In this document: one piece after another, positions 44,781-54,107 of the stretch
Numbering within the stretch: the stretch's first letter is position 1
Layout of the letters: each line of letters starts with the position of its first letter
NCBI GenBank assembly: GCA_963824415.1
Contig: CAWGPM010000004.1
Coordinates: 1-64,000, forward strand
DNA length: 64,000 bases
Source: JABDQA01 sp963824415
GTDB lineage: Bacteria; Desulfobacterota; Desulfobulbia; Desulfobulbales; Desulfocapsaceae
Direction of reading: 5' to 3'
Made by a program: the position numbers and the translations under genes
The notes under the pieces: generated by a model
Seen by the model: the letters and a program-made list of their open reading frames with translations, nothing else
What the model was told of the DNA's origin: nothing
The model's database searches: none

Positions 44781-46895
44781 TCACTTCTGTAGCAGTTGCA
44801 CGAGGTCGTTGATGATCATCTCGGATTCGATCACATAGGGGTCTTTGGCCAACTCGGCAAGCCACTGTTGATCGGATAATTCGCGGTCGGACTCCAGGGA
44901 GTCCTCACCCATCTCTTCATCATCCGTCTCCTGGGATTCCATGGTGCCGAGATGTGCACCGACCTTTTCCCGGGCCAGCCGTTCTTCTTCGCGTTTGGCC
45001 CGCATCGAGTCGATATCGAGTTCGATTACGGTCTGCTGGCTGCGGTTGGTGGAACGAAGCGCCTCCTCCTCGATCATCAGCATGCCTTCGGAGTGCCTGA
45101 CCCGCTCGCGGCTGCGCGCGATTATCTCATCGAGATCGGTGAGTTTATCTGAGTAGCGCTGATATTGGGCCGGTGCGTCCTGGTCCCAGGGCAGCGAATA
45201 GTCGAGGTACTGCTCACCCGATTTGAGATGCTGGAACAGGCTCGGCAGAACGATATCGGGTTCGACTCCGCGGTACTGGGTGGAACCGCCGTTGACCCGG
45301 TAGAACTTCTGGATGGTGGCCTTCAGCGCACCGAGATCATCGTAGCGCCTCAGATGCAGCAGCGGAATATTGTCGTTTAGATCGATGATGGTCTGCACCG
45401 TCCCCTTGCCGTGGGTATGCTGCCCGCCGACCACGATGGCGCGCCGGTAATCCTGCAGGGCTGCCGCCACGATCTCCGAGGCCGAAGCGGAAAACTGGTT
45501 GACCAGCACCACCATCGGACCGTCGTAAAACAGGGTTTCGTCCTCATCCTCGAGGACCCGTTTCATGCCCTGGCTGTTCTTGACCTGAACCACCGGGCCC
45601 TTATCGATGAACAGCCCGGTGATGTCGACCGCATCCACCAGAGAGCCGCCGCCGTTGTTGCGCAGATCCAGGATGATGCCTTCGATGCCCTGATTTCTCA
45701 GCTCCAGAATCGCTTTTTTGGTGTCTTCGGTGGAGTTGCGTCCTTCGCCGAACCGGCTTTTTTCAAAATCCCGGTAGAAGCTGGGGATATTGATATAGCC
45801 GAACTTGTTGCCGCCCGCCTCGAGCACGGTATTTTTGACGAAGGTTTCCTCGATCTGGACCACGTCCCGGATGATCGCGATAATGTCTTTGGCGCCGTCC
45901 GGTTTGCGCACGGTCAGCCGCACCTCGGTGCCTTTCGGGCCACGGATCAGCCGCACCGCATCGCGCAGTCGCATATCGGTGATCTCGACCGGCTCCTCTT
46001 CCGCCTCGGCTACGGCAAGAATAATGTCTTCGGCCTGCAGCCGCCCCTGCCGGGCGGAGGCGCTGCCCGGAATAATGCGCACGACCTTGATGTAGCCGTC
46101 TTCTTCACGCAGCAGCGCACCGATGCCCTCAAGGCTGCCGCGCATGTGGATGTCGAAATCCTCTTTCCGGTCCGGGGCCATGTAATTAGTGTGCGGGTCG
46201 AAGGCCCGGGCCACCGCATTAAAGAAGCGGTCATAGTGATCCTGCAGGGTCTCCTGGTGCAGCCGGTGAAAGAAATCACCAAACCGCTTTTCCACCCGCT
46301 CACTTGCTTCCTGCCACAGTGTTGCCGAATCGATTGGTTCATCGGCGGCCAGCTTGTCTTCTTCAAGATCGAGGTAGCGGTTAATGATCTGGGCCCTGAG
46401 GATGCTGCGCCAGCGCTGCCTGAGCCCTTCTTCGTCGGCGACAAAATCGAGCTTTTCCGGGTCGGTCTCCATCAACTCCGAGCCGCCCGGATCGAGGCCT
46501 TTCTCGAGCAGTCCGTTAACGATGGCTTCAACCTGGCTGATGCGCTGATTGATGATCTGGTAGCCGGCCTGCGGCAGCACGATAGTGCCCCGCAGCAGGT
46601 TGTCATCGATACGTTCAGCGTAGGTCTCCAGCTGTGCTGCGTCTTCCTGGAGCAGGAAGCGTTTCTGGAAATCGAGCTGCTTCAGGTAGAGATCGAAGGC
46701 GGCCCGGGCCAGCTCGTCGTCAACGTCTTTATCACTGAAATGTATGGAGGGCAGCTGCTTGGAGAGCATATAGCCGATCAGCTTATTGCGCTTCTGATCG
46801 ATTTCCGGCTCAACTTCGCTAAGCACCTGAGCGGGCAGCGACCAGAGGATGAAAAAAATGAGCGCAACGGCCCAAAGAAGTTTAGTGTTTTTCAT
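44781..46895 (-). CDS. prc: Carboxy-terminal (tail-specific) processing protease
   Basis: Periplasmic serine protease of the S41 family, about 704 residues, like E. coli Prc (682). A signal sequence occupies residues 1-25, and the long N-terminal domain precedes a PDZ domain (GIGALLREEDGYIKVVRIIPG). The Ser/Lys catalytic dyad is in FSASASEIV and HGKGTVQ. A DUF3340-type C-terminus follows. ATG 46895 gives the signal peptide; the longer frame to 46973 runs into the divergent promoter. It degrades misfolded or tagged periplasmic proteins and trims lipoprotein-bound substrates. Confidence 0.93.
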   Translation of the reverse strand: MKNTKLLWAVALIFFILWSLPAQVLSEVEPEIDQKRNKLIGYMLSKQLPSIHFSDKDVDDELARAAFDLYLKQLDFQKRFLLQEDAAQLETYAERIDDNLLRGTIVLPQAGYQIINQRISQVEAIVNGLLEKGLDPGGSELMETDPEKLDFVADEEGLRQRWRSILRAQIINRYLDLEEDKLAADEPIDSATLWQEASERVEKRFGDFFHRLHQETLQDHYDRFFNAVARAFDPHTNYMAPDRKEDFDIHMRGSLEGIGALLREEDGYIKVVRIIPGSASARQGRLQAEDIILAVAEAEEEPVEITDMRLRDAVRLIRGPKGTEVRLTVRKPDGAKDIIAIIRDVVQIEETFVKNTVLEAGGNKFGYINIPSFYRDFEKSRFGEGRNSTEDTKKAILELRNQGIEGIILDLRNNGGGSLVDAVDITGLFIDKGPVVQVKNSQGMKRVLEDEDETLFYDGPMVVLVNQFSASASEIVAAALQDYRRAIVVGGQHTHGKGTVQTIIDLNDNIPLLHLRRYDDLGALKATIQKFYRVNGGSTQYRGVEPDIVLPSLFQHLKSGEQYLDYSLPWDQDAPAQYQRYSDKLTDLDEIIARSRERVRHSEGMLMIEEEALRSTNRSQQTVIELDIDSMRAKREEERLAREKVGAHLGTMESQETDDEEMGEDSLESDRELSDQQWLAELAKDPYVIESEMIINDLVQLLQK

Positions 46896-47003
46896 GAATA
46901 TATAAGGATCGATTTGCAGATGTTTTTCGATGGAGCGTGGCCGATGCTGCGCCACCGGGCTCATGACAGACAACAGTCATACCAGAAGCATTGGACAAAT
47001 ACC

Positions 47004-47333
47004 ATGACAAAGACGGACGAGTTGGAAAAATTACAGCAGAAAATCGAAGATTTTCGTGATAAACGAAGCTGGCGCCAATTTCACACCCCGAAGAACCTGG
47101 CCATGGCCTTATCCGTCGAATGCGCCGAACTGGTTGAAATTTTCCAGTGGATGACTCCCGAGCAGAGTGCGCTGCCCGATGAAACAACCCGTGCTCATAT
47201 TCGGCAGGAAATCGGCGATATCATGATCTACCTGAGTCTGATCTCGTCCAGCTTCGGCATCGATCCGCTCGAAGCGGCGCTGGAGAAAATAGAGCTCAAC
47301 GAAAGCAGACATCCGCACCCGCCGGCGACGTAA
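47004..47333 (+). CDS. MazG-like nucleotide pyrophosphohydrolase (dCTPase type)
   Basis: 109-residue all-alpha NTP pyrophosphatase. The metal-binding motif is SVECAELVEIFQW near residues 37-49, with the second pair in EIGDIMIYL (69-77). Closest in layout to RS21-C6/DCTPP1, which hydrolyses dCTP and modified dNTPs. Divergent from prc. The open frame extends far upstream, but only as antisense to prc. Confidence 0.87.
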   Translation: MTKTDELEKLQQKIEDFRDKRSWRQFHTPKNLAMALSVECAELVEIFQWMTPEQSALPDETTRAHIRQEIGDIMIYLSLISSSFGIDPLEAALEKIELNESRHPHPPAT

Positions 47334-47356
47334 AGCCTTGCATCACCTCTGCCGGC

Positions 47357-47860
47357 TCAGTCACAGTGATCGTGCAGCGGGCTCAGGTGCTCGGTGCTGC
47401 TCAGGCCAAGCTGCTCCGAGAAAGCGCACAGCTCCTCAAAACTGCAGTTGATACAGCAACGATGTTCGGGGCTTTGCATGTCTTCGATCTCCCGGGCCAG
47501 AAAATGCATCAGCGCCTGGGCCACCTGCTGTTTATCTTCGGAGATATTAAGGCCGTAGCTGGTGCAGAACAACTCGAAGCGGTTCCAGTTGATTATCGCC
47601 CGCTTGACCCCCCGGTAGCCGCTGGTCTGACGGTTGGCCGGCAGCAGATCCCGCTCGATGATATCGAGATAGCGCAGCCGCACCGCATCGACCAGCTGGG
47701 CAACCTGCGCCGGGCTCAGGCTCAGGTCGGGGCCGTCCCGGTCCTCGGTCAAGTGGAACAGGGCGGAGTGAAAGGCAACTTCGGGGATTTCTCCGGAATA
47801 GCGCACCGCATACCATTCATCCTCGAAAGCGGTGCTGCTGTCATTATTCTGGATCGTCAT
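47357..47860 (-). CDS. Hypothetical protein, downstream of hemA
   Basis: 167 residues, acidic and soluble. The N-terminus reads DEWYAVRYSGEIPEVAFHSALFHL; near the C-terminus a cysteine cluster HRCCINCSFEELC could bind metal. ATG 47860 overlaps the hemA end by 17 nt, so it is coupled to hemA. I do not recognise the family. Position suggests a link with tetrapyrrole synthesis, which is inference only. Confidence 0.65.
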   Translation of the reverse strand: MTIQNNDSSTAFEDEWYAVRYSGEIPEVAFHSALFHLTEDRDGPDLSLSPAQVAQLVDAVRLRYLDIIERDLLPANRQTSGYRGVKRAIINWNRFELFCTSYGLNISEDKQQVAQALMHFLAREIEDMQSPEHRCCINCSFEELCAFSEQLGLSSTEHLSPLHDHCD

Positions 47861-49121
47861 CTTCGAGTCCGAACACCGTTCTGACCATATCGATTTTGAG
47901 TTCATCGCCCTTGCGGCAGCTCTCGCTTTTCAGGTAGCGCAGCGGGTTGTGCAGCATCTTCGAGGCGATGGCCCGGGCCAGCTTTTCGACCTTGTCCCGC
48001 TCGGCCGAATCGAGCTCCATCCTGGCCAGTGTTTTGGCCAGTTCCTGCTCGCAAATGGCATCTGCCTTGCGGCGCAGGGCCGCTATGGTCGGAGTGACGG
48101 TCAGCGACTCCTGCCAGCTCGAAAATTTAAGCGTTTCCTCGTCGACGATCCGGTGCGCCTTTATCGCCTCTTTCTGACGTTCTGAGCGATTCATCTCGAC
48201 CACCTGGCTGAGATCGTCGATATCGTAGAGGAAGACGTTGTCTAATTCGTTCAGCGCCGGATCGAGATCCCGGGGAACCGCAATATCGATAAAGAACAGG
48301 GGCCGGTTACGCCGGGTGCGCATCAGCGGCTTGACGTCCTCGCTGCGGATAATCAGTTCGGAAGCTCCGGTGGAGGAAACGATGATGTCCACCTGTTCCA
48401 TCTGACTGCCCAGCTCTTCGAGGCTGCAGGCTTTACCATTGAATCGTTTAGCCAGCGCCACGGCGCGGGACAGGGTGCGGTTGGCCACCGCGACACTTTG
48501 CACCCCCTGGCCGATCAGATGTTCTGCGGCCAGTTCCGCCATTTCACCGGCCCCGATCAAGAGCACCTTTTTATCGCTGAGATTGCCAAATATCTTTCTG
48601 GCCAGCTCGACCGCAGCGGAGCTGATCGACACCGCTGAAGAGCCGATACCCGTTTCGCTTCTGACCCGTTTGGCCACCGAAAACGATTTGTGCAGCAGCT
48701 TATTGAGCAGCGGACCGGTGCAGCCATACTGGGAAGCGTAACGATAGGCCTCTTTGATCTGCCCCAGAATCTGGGCTTCGCCGACAACCATGGAATCAAG
48801 CGAGGCCGAGACGCGAAACAGGTGCTTGACCGCCTCGCCGTCATGATACAGGTAGCTGTACTTGCCCCAGTCCTGCTGCGTGACCGCATCGCCGAACAGA
48901 AAACGCAGCATGGACTCGGTTGTCTTTTCGGTGTCGTCAGACACCCAGATCAGCTCGACCCGGTTGCAGGTGGACAAAAGATAGTATTCCTGGACTGAGG
49001 GCTGATCCCGCAGTCTGCTGAGCGGCCCTTCATAGCCGTCGGTCAAGGCCATCTTCTCGCGAATTTCCAGCGGGGTCGATTTATGATTAACCCCAAGCAG
49101 GCTGATGTGTTTCTGAAACAT
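47844..49121 (-). CDS. hemA: Glutamyl-tRNA reductase
   Basis: First committed step of tetrapyrrole synthesis by the C5 route: Glu-tRNA to glutamate-1-semialdehyde. The catalytic cysteine is C52 in LLSTCNRVE, the NADPH site is LIGAGEMAELAAEHL, and the C-terminal dimerisation helices follow. 425 residues, usual length. Supplies heme and siroheme, in line with the cytochrome and sulfite-reductase needs of a sulfate reducer. ccsA lies 13 nt upstream. Confidence 0.95.
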   Translation of the reverse strand: MFQKHISLLGVNHKSTPLEIREKMALTDGYEGPLSRLRDQPSVQEYYLLSTCNRVELIWVSDDTEKTTESMLRFLFGDAVTQQDWGKYSYLYHDGEAVKHLFRVSASLDSMVVGEAQILGQIKEAYRYASQYGCTGPLLNKLLHKSFSVAKRVRSETGIGSSAVSISSAAVELARKIFGNLSDKKVLLIGAGEMAELAAEHLIGQGVQSVAVANRTLSRAVALAKRFNGKACSLEELGSQMEQVDIIVSSTGASELIIRSEDVKPLMRTRRNRPLFFIDIAVPRDLDPALNELDNVFLYDIDDLSQVVEMNRSERQKEAIKAHRIVDEETLKFSSWQESLTVTPTIAALRRKADAICEQELAKTLARMELDSAERDKVEKLARAIASKMLHNPLRYLKSESCRKGDELKIDMVRTVFGLEDDDPE

Positions 49122-49134
49122 AGCCGGCCACCAA

Positions 49135-49950
49135 TCAGGTCAGAACCTGCCACAGGGTAACGATCACTACGCCGAAACCGACCACGATCATGATCGCCGC
49201 CCGCCTGCCGCGCCAGCCGACGGTGAAGCGCTGATGGATCTGAACCAGGTAGATCAGCCAGATGACAAGTGAGCAGACCTCTTTGGGATTCCAGCGCCAG
49301 TAGGTTCCCCAGGCCTGCTTGGACCAGAACAGGCCGGTGACCATGCCCAGACACAAAAAGGTGAAACCCAGCGCCAGACAATGTGAGTTGAGCTGATCAA
49401 GGGCGTCGAGCGAGGGCAGCCGGGAAAAAAAATATCCAAGCCGGCGGCTTTTGAGTTCTCGTTCCTGTAGCAGATACATGATTCCGCCGCAAAAAGCCAA
49501 GGCCAGGAATCCATAAGCGATCAGCGAAATACCGGCATGCACAGGCAGCCACCAGCTCTGCAGAGCCGGTTCCAAGGGAATCACTTCCCGCGAGGTGAAC
49601 GATGAGACGAGCAGCAGGCCAAATATCAGCAAAGAGACAAAGGTGCCGAAATTCCTGACCGTATAGCGCCAGCGAAAAGACAGATAGGCCGAGGTCGTGG
49701 CCCAGGCGAAGAAGAACACGGTCTCGTGGTAGGTGGTGATCGGCGTGTTGCCTATGGCCAGATAGCGTGCCGCGATATATGCGGTCTGCAGCAGCCAGGA
49801 AACCGTCAAGATTGATCGGGCCCAGACCCGAATATGATTCTTCTGGCTGATGAAAAAGACCAGGTAGGCGGCACAGGCGAGAAAACTCACCCCCATGACG
49901 CCAAAGAACAGCAGTTGATTAATGTCGTAGAGCAGCATGTTCCGATTCAT
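49135..49950 (-). CDS. CcsA/HemX-type cytochrome c assembly membrane protein
   Basis: 271 residues, about eight helices. The tryptophan-rich heme-handling motif reads WGTYWRWNPKE near residue 217, with flanking histidines as in CcsA/CcmC proteins. In hemA operons such a protein is often called HemX and may modulate HemA; a role in heme export for cytochrome c is equally possible. It is 13 nt from hemA and 13 nt from the precorrin-2 dehydrogenase gene. Confidence 0.85.
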   Translation of the reverse strand: MNRNMLLYDINQLLFFGVMGVSFLACAAYLVFFISQKNHIRVWARSILTVSWLLQTAYIAARYLAIGNTPITTYHETVFFFAWATTSAYLSFRWRYTVRNFGTFVSLLIFGLLLVSSFTSREVIPLEPALQSWWLPVHAGISLIAYGFLALAFCGGIMYLLQERELKSRRLGYFFSRLPSLDALDQLNSHCLALGFTFLCLGMVTGLFWSKQAWGTYWRWNPKEVCSLVIWLIYLVQIHQRFTVGWRGRRAAIMIVVGFGVVIVTLWQVLT

Positions 49951-49963
49951 CTATTCCACCGGA

Positions 49964-50689
49964 TTATTTGCTGGGTTGCTCAAGGTCGCAGCACAGCTGA
50001 TCGACCAGGGCTTCGCAGTCGATCGACGGAGGCACGATCCGCCCCAGAAGCGTTTTCAACTGGTGCCAGTCCTTCGCTGCGATGCTCTCTAGTACCGGCA
50101 GCTCGAGTATGGCCTGAAACAGGGCCCTGTTTTCATTGGAGTTGCCGGGACCGTTTACCACCAGTGGTCTGAGCCTGGCCATGAGTTCAACGAGCGTTGC
50201 GTACTCTTCACCGAAATCAGGAGCCAGCCTGCGCTTGATCAGCGAAGCCAGCGCCGGGCTGCCGCCGCCGGTTGAAATGGCAATGACCAGATCGCCTCTG
50301 CGAATTTTAGCAGGCACATGAAAATCGGACAATTCAGAATTGTCAGCCCGGTTCAGCAATACGTGGTGCATTGCCGCATCATGGGCGATCAGAGCCTGTG
50401 CTTCGGGGTCGTCCGTCGCCGCAAAAACCAGAAACACACCGATCATGTCGGTGCTATGATACGCTCGCGGCAGCCATTTCAATTTGTCGGCCTGGGCAAG
50501 CGATCTGATTTCCCCGCACACCTCCGGACTGACAATCTGGACCACACCTCCGCAGAGCAGCAAAGCCCGTATCTTTCGGGCGGCAACCGTTCCTCCGCCA
50601 ATCACCAGGCAGCGCTTACCGGTGATATCGAGGCTTACCGGGTAGAGCTTTTTTCCAGACCCTGTTATTTTGCTTGAATTATCAATCAC
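49964..50689 (-). CDS. Precorrin-2 dehydrogenase / sirohydrochlorin ferrochelatase
   Basis: CysG N-terminal type enzyme making sirohydrochlorin and siroheme. The NAD motif is CLVIGGGTVAARKIRALL, then DDPEAQALIAHDA, and GDLVIAISTGGGSPALASLIKRRL holds the conserved glycine loop. 241 residues; no uroporphyrinogen methyltransferase domain is fused. Siroheme is the cofactor of dissimilatory sulfite reductase, matching the dsr operon. First gene of this minus-strand operon. Confidence 0.92.
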   Translation of the reverse strand: MIDNSSKITGSGKKLYPVSLDITGKRCLVIGGGTVAARKIRALLLCGGVVQIVSPEVCGEIRSLAQADKLKWLPRAYHSTDMIGVFLVFAATDDPEAQALIAHDAAMHHVLLNRADNSELSDFHVPAKIRRGDLVIAISTGGGSPALASLIKRRLAPDFGEEYATLVELMARLRPLVVNGPGNSNENRALFQAILELPVLESIAAKDWHQLKTLLGRIVPPSIDCEALVDQLCCDLEQPSK

Positions 50690-50758
50690 TTGTTTTGCCT
50701 ATCCAGATCATCATCCGACCCTGTGGCCACGGCTACAGATCGCCCGGTCATCAGTTGC

Positions 50759-51568
50759 TCAATTGACCAAGGCCAGCACCACCAGGCCGGTGAAGGCTAT
50801 GGCCAGACAATAATAGCCAAACCACGGCAGGCGGTTTTTCCTGATGATATCGAGCAGCAGAATAATCGCCAGATACCCGGTTACAGCCGCAGCCAGTGTG
50901 CCCGCCAGCAGATTAATCAGGCTGTCCAGCGCTGGTGGGTGAGTCAAAATCTCGTCAACGTTCAACACCGCTGCTCCCATAATCGCCGGTATCGACATAA
51001 TGAAGGAAAACCTGGCTACGGTTTCCCGGTTGATGCCAAGCAGCATACCGACAAAAATTGTCGTACCCGAGCGCGACAGTCCAGGCACGATCGCGCAGGC
51101 CTGGCCGCAGCCGATGAAAAAGGCCCGCACCCCAGTGACCTGTTCTCCGCGGTCGCTGATATATCTGCTGAGCAGCATCATCACACCGGTGACGATCAGA
51201 GCCAGACAGACCGTGAGCACCGAGGTGAACAGCATCTCGATTCGATCCTTGAGCAAAAATCCGACAATCACCGCCGGTATGGTGCCGATAACCACATAGA
51301 TATCCCACAGCAATGCGTCTCTGGTGGCTTCACCGCGGACGCCGGCAAGCCATTTGAAGGGCGCAAAAAACATGGCCAACAACTCTTTTCTGAAAACAAC
51401 CAGCACAGATGCCAGGGTTCCCAGATGCAGCATCACATCGAAAAAAACCGACTGCTGCTCAAAACCGAGCAGGTGCGAACCAAGTACCAGATGCCCCGAA
51501 CTGGACACGGGCAGAAATTCAGTGGCACCCTGGATGATGCCGAGCAGAAGCGCTTTTACCAGTTCCAC
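50759..51568 (-). CDS. uppP: Undecaprenyl-diphosphatase UppP (BacA)
   Basis: Integral membrane phosphatase recycling undecaprenyl diphosphate. The first motif is GIIQGATEFLPVSSSGHLVL near the N-terminus, the second VPGLSRSGTTIFVGM; together they form the active site. 269 residues with about eight helices. Confidence 0.95.
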   Translation of the reverse strand: MELVKALLLGIIQGATEFLPVSSSGHLVLGSHLLGFEQQSVFFDVMLHLGTLASVLVVFRKELLAMFFAPFKWLAGVRGEATRDALLWDIYVVIGTIPAVIVGFLLKDRIEMLFTSVLTVCLALIVTGVMMLLSRYISDRGEQVTGVRAFFIGCGQACAIVPGLSRSGTTIFVGMLLGINRETVARFSFIMSIPAIMGAAVLNVDEILTHPPALDSLINLLAGTLAAAVTGYLAIILLLDIIRKNRLPWFGYYCLAIAFTGLVVLALVN

Positions 51569-51650
51569 CGATTCCCCATCGTCTGTTCTTAAATATGATA
51601 TAGATCACGACGGGACCGGCAGTGCACTGGTTGAGTCGCATCGATTCTCT

Positions 51651-51685
51651 AAAAAAAAAGGTCGGCTGAACCATATCAGCCGACC
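51651..51685 (-). terminator. Rho-independent terminator of the small secreted protein gene
   Basis: On the minus strand a perfect 10-bp stem (GGTCGGCTGA and complement, 6-nt loop) is followed by nine T residues, 34 nt after the stop of the 67-residue gene. Confidence 0.9.
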
Positions 51686-51718
51686 CCGAAACCTACAGAA
51701 AATAAGGTTTTCTGTCAA

Positions 51719-51922
51719 TTAGCAGCCTTCAACGGCTCCTCCCTTTGGCGGGCTGATCTTGAGCTTGTCGCCTGCTTTGAGCTTGTCGGCATCTTCGCAG
51801 GTCATCATAACCTTGTCACCCTCGACCGAAGTTACCTCACACTTAAGTCTTGCGCCAAAACTAACGCTTGCCATACCAACGACGAACAGCAGTACAAATG
51901 CAGCAGCCATAACTCTCTTCAT
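51719..51922 (-). CDS. Small secreted protein of unknown function, 67 residues
   Basis: A signal peptide (MKRVMAAAFVLLFVVGMASVSFGA in outline) is followed by a 43-residue mature domain with beta-rich spacing, LKCEVTSVEGDKVMMTCED...AGDKLKISPPKGG, resembling small OB/SH3-like periplasmic proteins. Three cysteines, one at the C-terminus. A GGAGATCG ribosome site precedes the ATG and a strong terminator follows, so it is a complete monocistronic gene. Confidence 0.75.
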   Translation of the reverse strand: MKRVMAAAFVLLFVVGMASVSFGARLKCEVTSVEGDKVMMTCEDADKLKAGDKLKISPPKGGAVEGC

Positions 51923-52074
51923 GATCGATCTCCTTTATGCTATTTATCAAAAACGCCGAAACCGTATTCCGGCTCAAGACCCGTCGACTATAATGCCAGC
52001 GCCCCTATTTAAGTATACGCTAACGTAGCGTCTTTATGAGCACTTGTCAAGAACCCATAACCTGAATATTTCGC

Positions 52075-52172
52075 GAGTTGAGACGGCCTGCTGGCCAAGC
52101 AGACTTGGGAAAGGCTCTATAGCTAAGATGCCTCCCCCAAAAGCGACGAAAGATAGCAGGCCGTGGCGACTC
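52075..52172. ncRNA. Candidate structured RNA or cis-regulatory element
   Basis: A closing helix combines GAGTTG with CGACTC (6 bp), a 2x2 internal loop, and ACGGCCTGCT with AGCAGGCCGT (10 bp). It encloses 62 nt holding a CCAAG/CTTGG hairpin and an AGGC/GCCT hairpin, so a three-way junction can form. The stretch lies between two minus-strand genes and codes for nothing. I could not match it to a known riboswitch. Strand is unknown. Confidence 0.4.
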
Positions 52173-52212
52173 ACCCGAAGGAGGAATTTGTTATTTTTCA
52201 TGAAGTATCGGG

Positions 52213-52710
52213 TTAGCGGATAATCTGCTCCAGATCACGCACCAGCACCGATTGCGGTACATATCCTGAGTAGCGCTTGACCACGTTCCCGTTATTATTG
52301 ACCAAAAATGATGTCGGTATACCATACACACCGTCGAAATCACGGGTCACTTTCTTGTCTGCCATCATCACCGGATAATTGATGTCTTTGCTGGAGACCA
52401 GTTTCTGGACCACGCCTTTTTCCTGGTCCACCGAAATTCCCACCACGGAAAACTGTTCGTCGCCAAACTCGTTTTGCATCTTGATCAGATTTGGTATCTC
52501 CTCGATACAGGGAGGACACCAGGTGGCAAAAAATACGATCAGCAGCGATTTGCCGCTGAACGATTCGGACTTAACTGCTTTACCCGTTACCACATCCTCC
52601 AGACTAAATGACGGCATTTTTGTTACTGCATGGCTCTGCAGCGCGCCGATCGGAGCACAAAATGAAACGAAAAGAAGTAAAATGAGTATCAGGCTGGTTC
52701 GTCTGTACAT
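52213..52710 (-). CDS. TlpA/ResA-like thioredoxin-fold protein
   Basis: 165 residues. An N-terminal signal or anchor helix is followed by a thioredoxin domain with the redox site WCPPC (C65 and C68), then VVGISVDQEK and the cis-proline region YGIPTSFLV. Such proteins reduce disulfides outside the cytoplasm, often for cytochrome c maturation. Confidence 0.9.
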   Translation of the reverse strand: MYRRTSLILILLLFVSFCAPIGALQSHAVTKMPSFSLEDVVTGKAVKSESFSGKSLLIVFFATWCPPCIEEIPNLIKMQNEFGDEQFSVVGISVDQEKGVVQKLVSSKDINYPVMMADKKVTRDFDGVYGIPTSFLVNNNGNVVKRYSGYVPQSVLVRDLEQIIR

Positions 52711-52989
52711 GGTATATTCCTATGTATTTTGATCTGGTCACCGTCAATGATAGCCGGGTCGTCTGCTTTATACCACATCAATATGGACGGGAAAAGACCA
52801 GAAAGGTATTGATGAGATGACTGGATTGACAGTATTATGTCTGATTGCTACTTAAATAATTGTTCGTCTTTTCCAGAAAACAAGGGACGGCGGGAAACCA
52901 GCCCCAACGCGCTGCCGAGGGGAGCCCCGCGGGACGCAGCCGCCGCCCGATTATGGACAGCCGGTTACCCATGCCGACTGCAAGTGCAG

Positions 52990-54045
52990 ATGATCTCAAT
53001 GTTCAAATTTTTTACCCAGAAACCTAAGCGGACGCTTTTTTTAAAACAGGTAAACCAACCCCTGCTGCAGCTTTTGCTTGCACTCGTGCTTTTGGCCTCG
53101 CCTATTCAGGCCGAAGTGGTTGACCGGGTGGTGGCCGAGGTCAATGACGATCTGATCACTCTTTCCGAAATCGAAGACGCGGCGCGGGGCATGTTGAAAC
53201 GCGTTGCCCTCGAGGTTCCTGCCCAGGACCGGCTCGAGGCCATCAACCAGGTGCGTCAGGAAGTATTGCAGAATCTGATCGACAAAAAACTCATCGAGCA
53301 GGAAGCTGAAAAACAGCAGATCGTCGTCAGTGAAGCGGAAGTTGACGAGGCCTTCGAGCAGGTGTTGAGAGCCAACAACATAAGCCGGCAGGATCTGCTC
53401 GAAGAGCTTAAGCAGAACGGACTGGATGAAGCGACCTATCGAAATAACCTGCGAACCCAGATTTACCAGACCCAGTTAGTCAACCGTGACGTCAGATCGA
53501 AGATTGTCATCACCGAAGAAGTAATCCTGGACTACTACGATACGCGCTATACCAAGCATATCAAGGAAGGGAGTTATTATCTTCTGCAGATCGGTATCGG
53601 CTGGGGAGAAACCGAAGGTTTGGAGCAGGACCCGAGCGCGACTGATGAGCAGAAACAGGCAGCCTTCCAGAAGGCTGAGCGGGTGCACAAACTGGCGCGC
53701 AGCGGCCAGGATTTCGGAGAACTGGCGCGAAAATTCTCAGATCTTCCTTCCGCTTCGGAAGGCGGAGACATCGGAGTGTTCGAAGAGGAGGAGATGGCCA
53801 GCTATATGAGAAATGCGGTCACCTCCCTGAACCCGGGTGAGGTGAGTCCGATCATCGAGACGCCAGTCGGCTACCAGTTCTTCAAACTGCTCTCCAGCAA
53901 GGAGGGCGGCATCGTCATGCAGACGCCCTACGATTCGGTCAAAGAGGATATCCGCGAACAACTGTATCGGGAAGCGCTGCAGAAGGATTTCAAAAACTGG
54001 ATAGACGACATCAGGCAGCGTGCGTATATCAGGGTCTCACTTTAA
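52990..54045 (+). CDS. surA: Periplasmic chaperone / peptidyl-prolyl isomerase SurA
   Basis: Outer-membrane protein chaperone. After a signal segment (LLALVLLASPIQA) comes the SurA N-domain, DRVVAEVNDDLITLSEIE, then one parvulin domain (LARSGQDFGELARKFSDLPSASEGGDIG...PIIETPVGYQFFKL) and a C-terminal helix. E. coli SurA has two parvulin domains; this has one. The start is uncertain (ATG 52990 or 52999); the ORF to 52837 covers a GC-rich leader. Likely operon with the RodZ-like gene and recO. Confidence 0.88.
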   Translation: MISMFKFFTQKPKRTLFLKQVNQPLLQLLLALVLLASPIQAEVVDRVVAEVNDDLITLSEIEDAARGMLKRVALEVPAQDRLEAINQVRQEVLQNLIDKKLIEQEAEKQQIVVSEAEVDEAFEQVLRANNISRQDLLEELKQNGLDEATYRNNLRTQIYQTQLVNRDVRSKIVITEEVILDYYDTRYTKHIKEGSYYLLQIGIGWGETEGLEQDPSATDEQKQAAFQKAERVHKLARSGQDFGELARKFSDLPSASEGGDIGVFEEEEMASYMRNAVTSLNPGEVSPIIETPVGYQFFKLLSSKEGGIVMQTPYDSVKEDIREQLYREALQKDFKNWIDDIRQRAYIRVSL

Positions 54046-54107
54046 AGTTAACCGGAACCGGTTATATATTAACTGACCCAGAACGATTAACGGCCACAGG
54101 AACAATC

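Noticed and set aside
45411..47003. A 530-codon plus-strand open frame running into the MazG-like gene
   Set aside because: It is antisense to the tail-specific protease gene over nearly its whole length and has no protein features; only the last 110 codons (47004-47333) are a real gene.
52837..52989. N-terminal extension of SurA, and a possible riboswitch in this GC-rich leader
   Set aside because: The extension is Pro/Arg-rich and precedes the signal peptide; no known riboswitch core could be matched.
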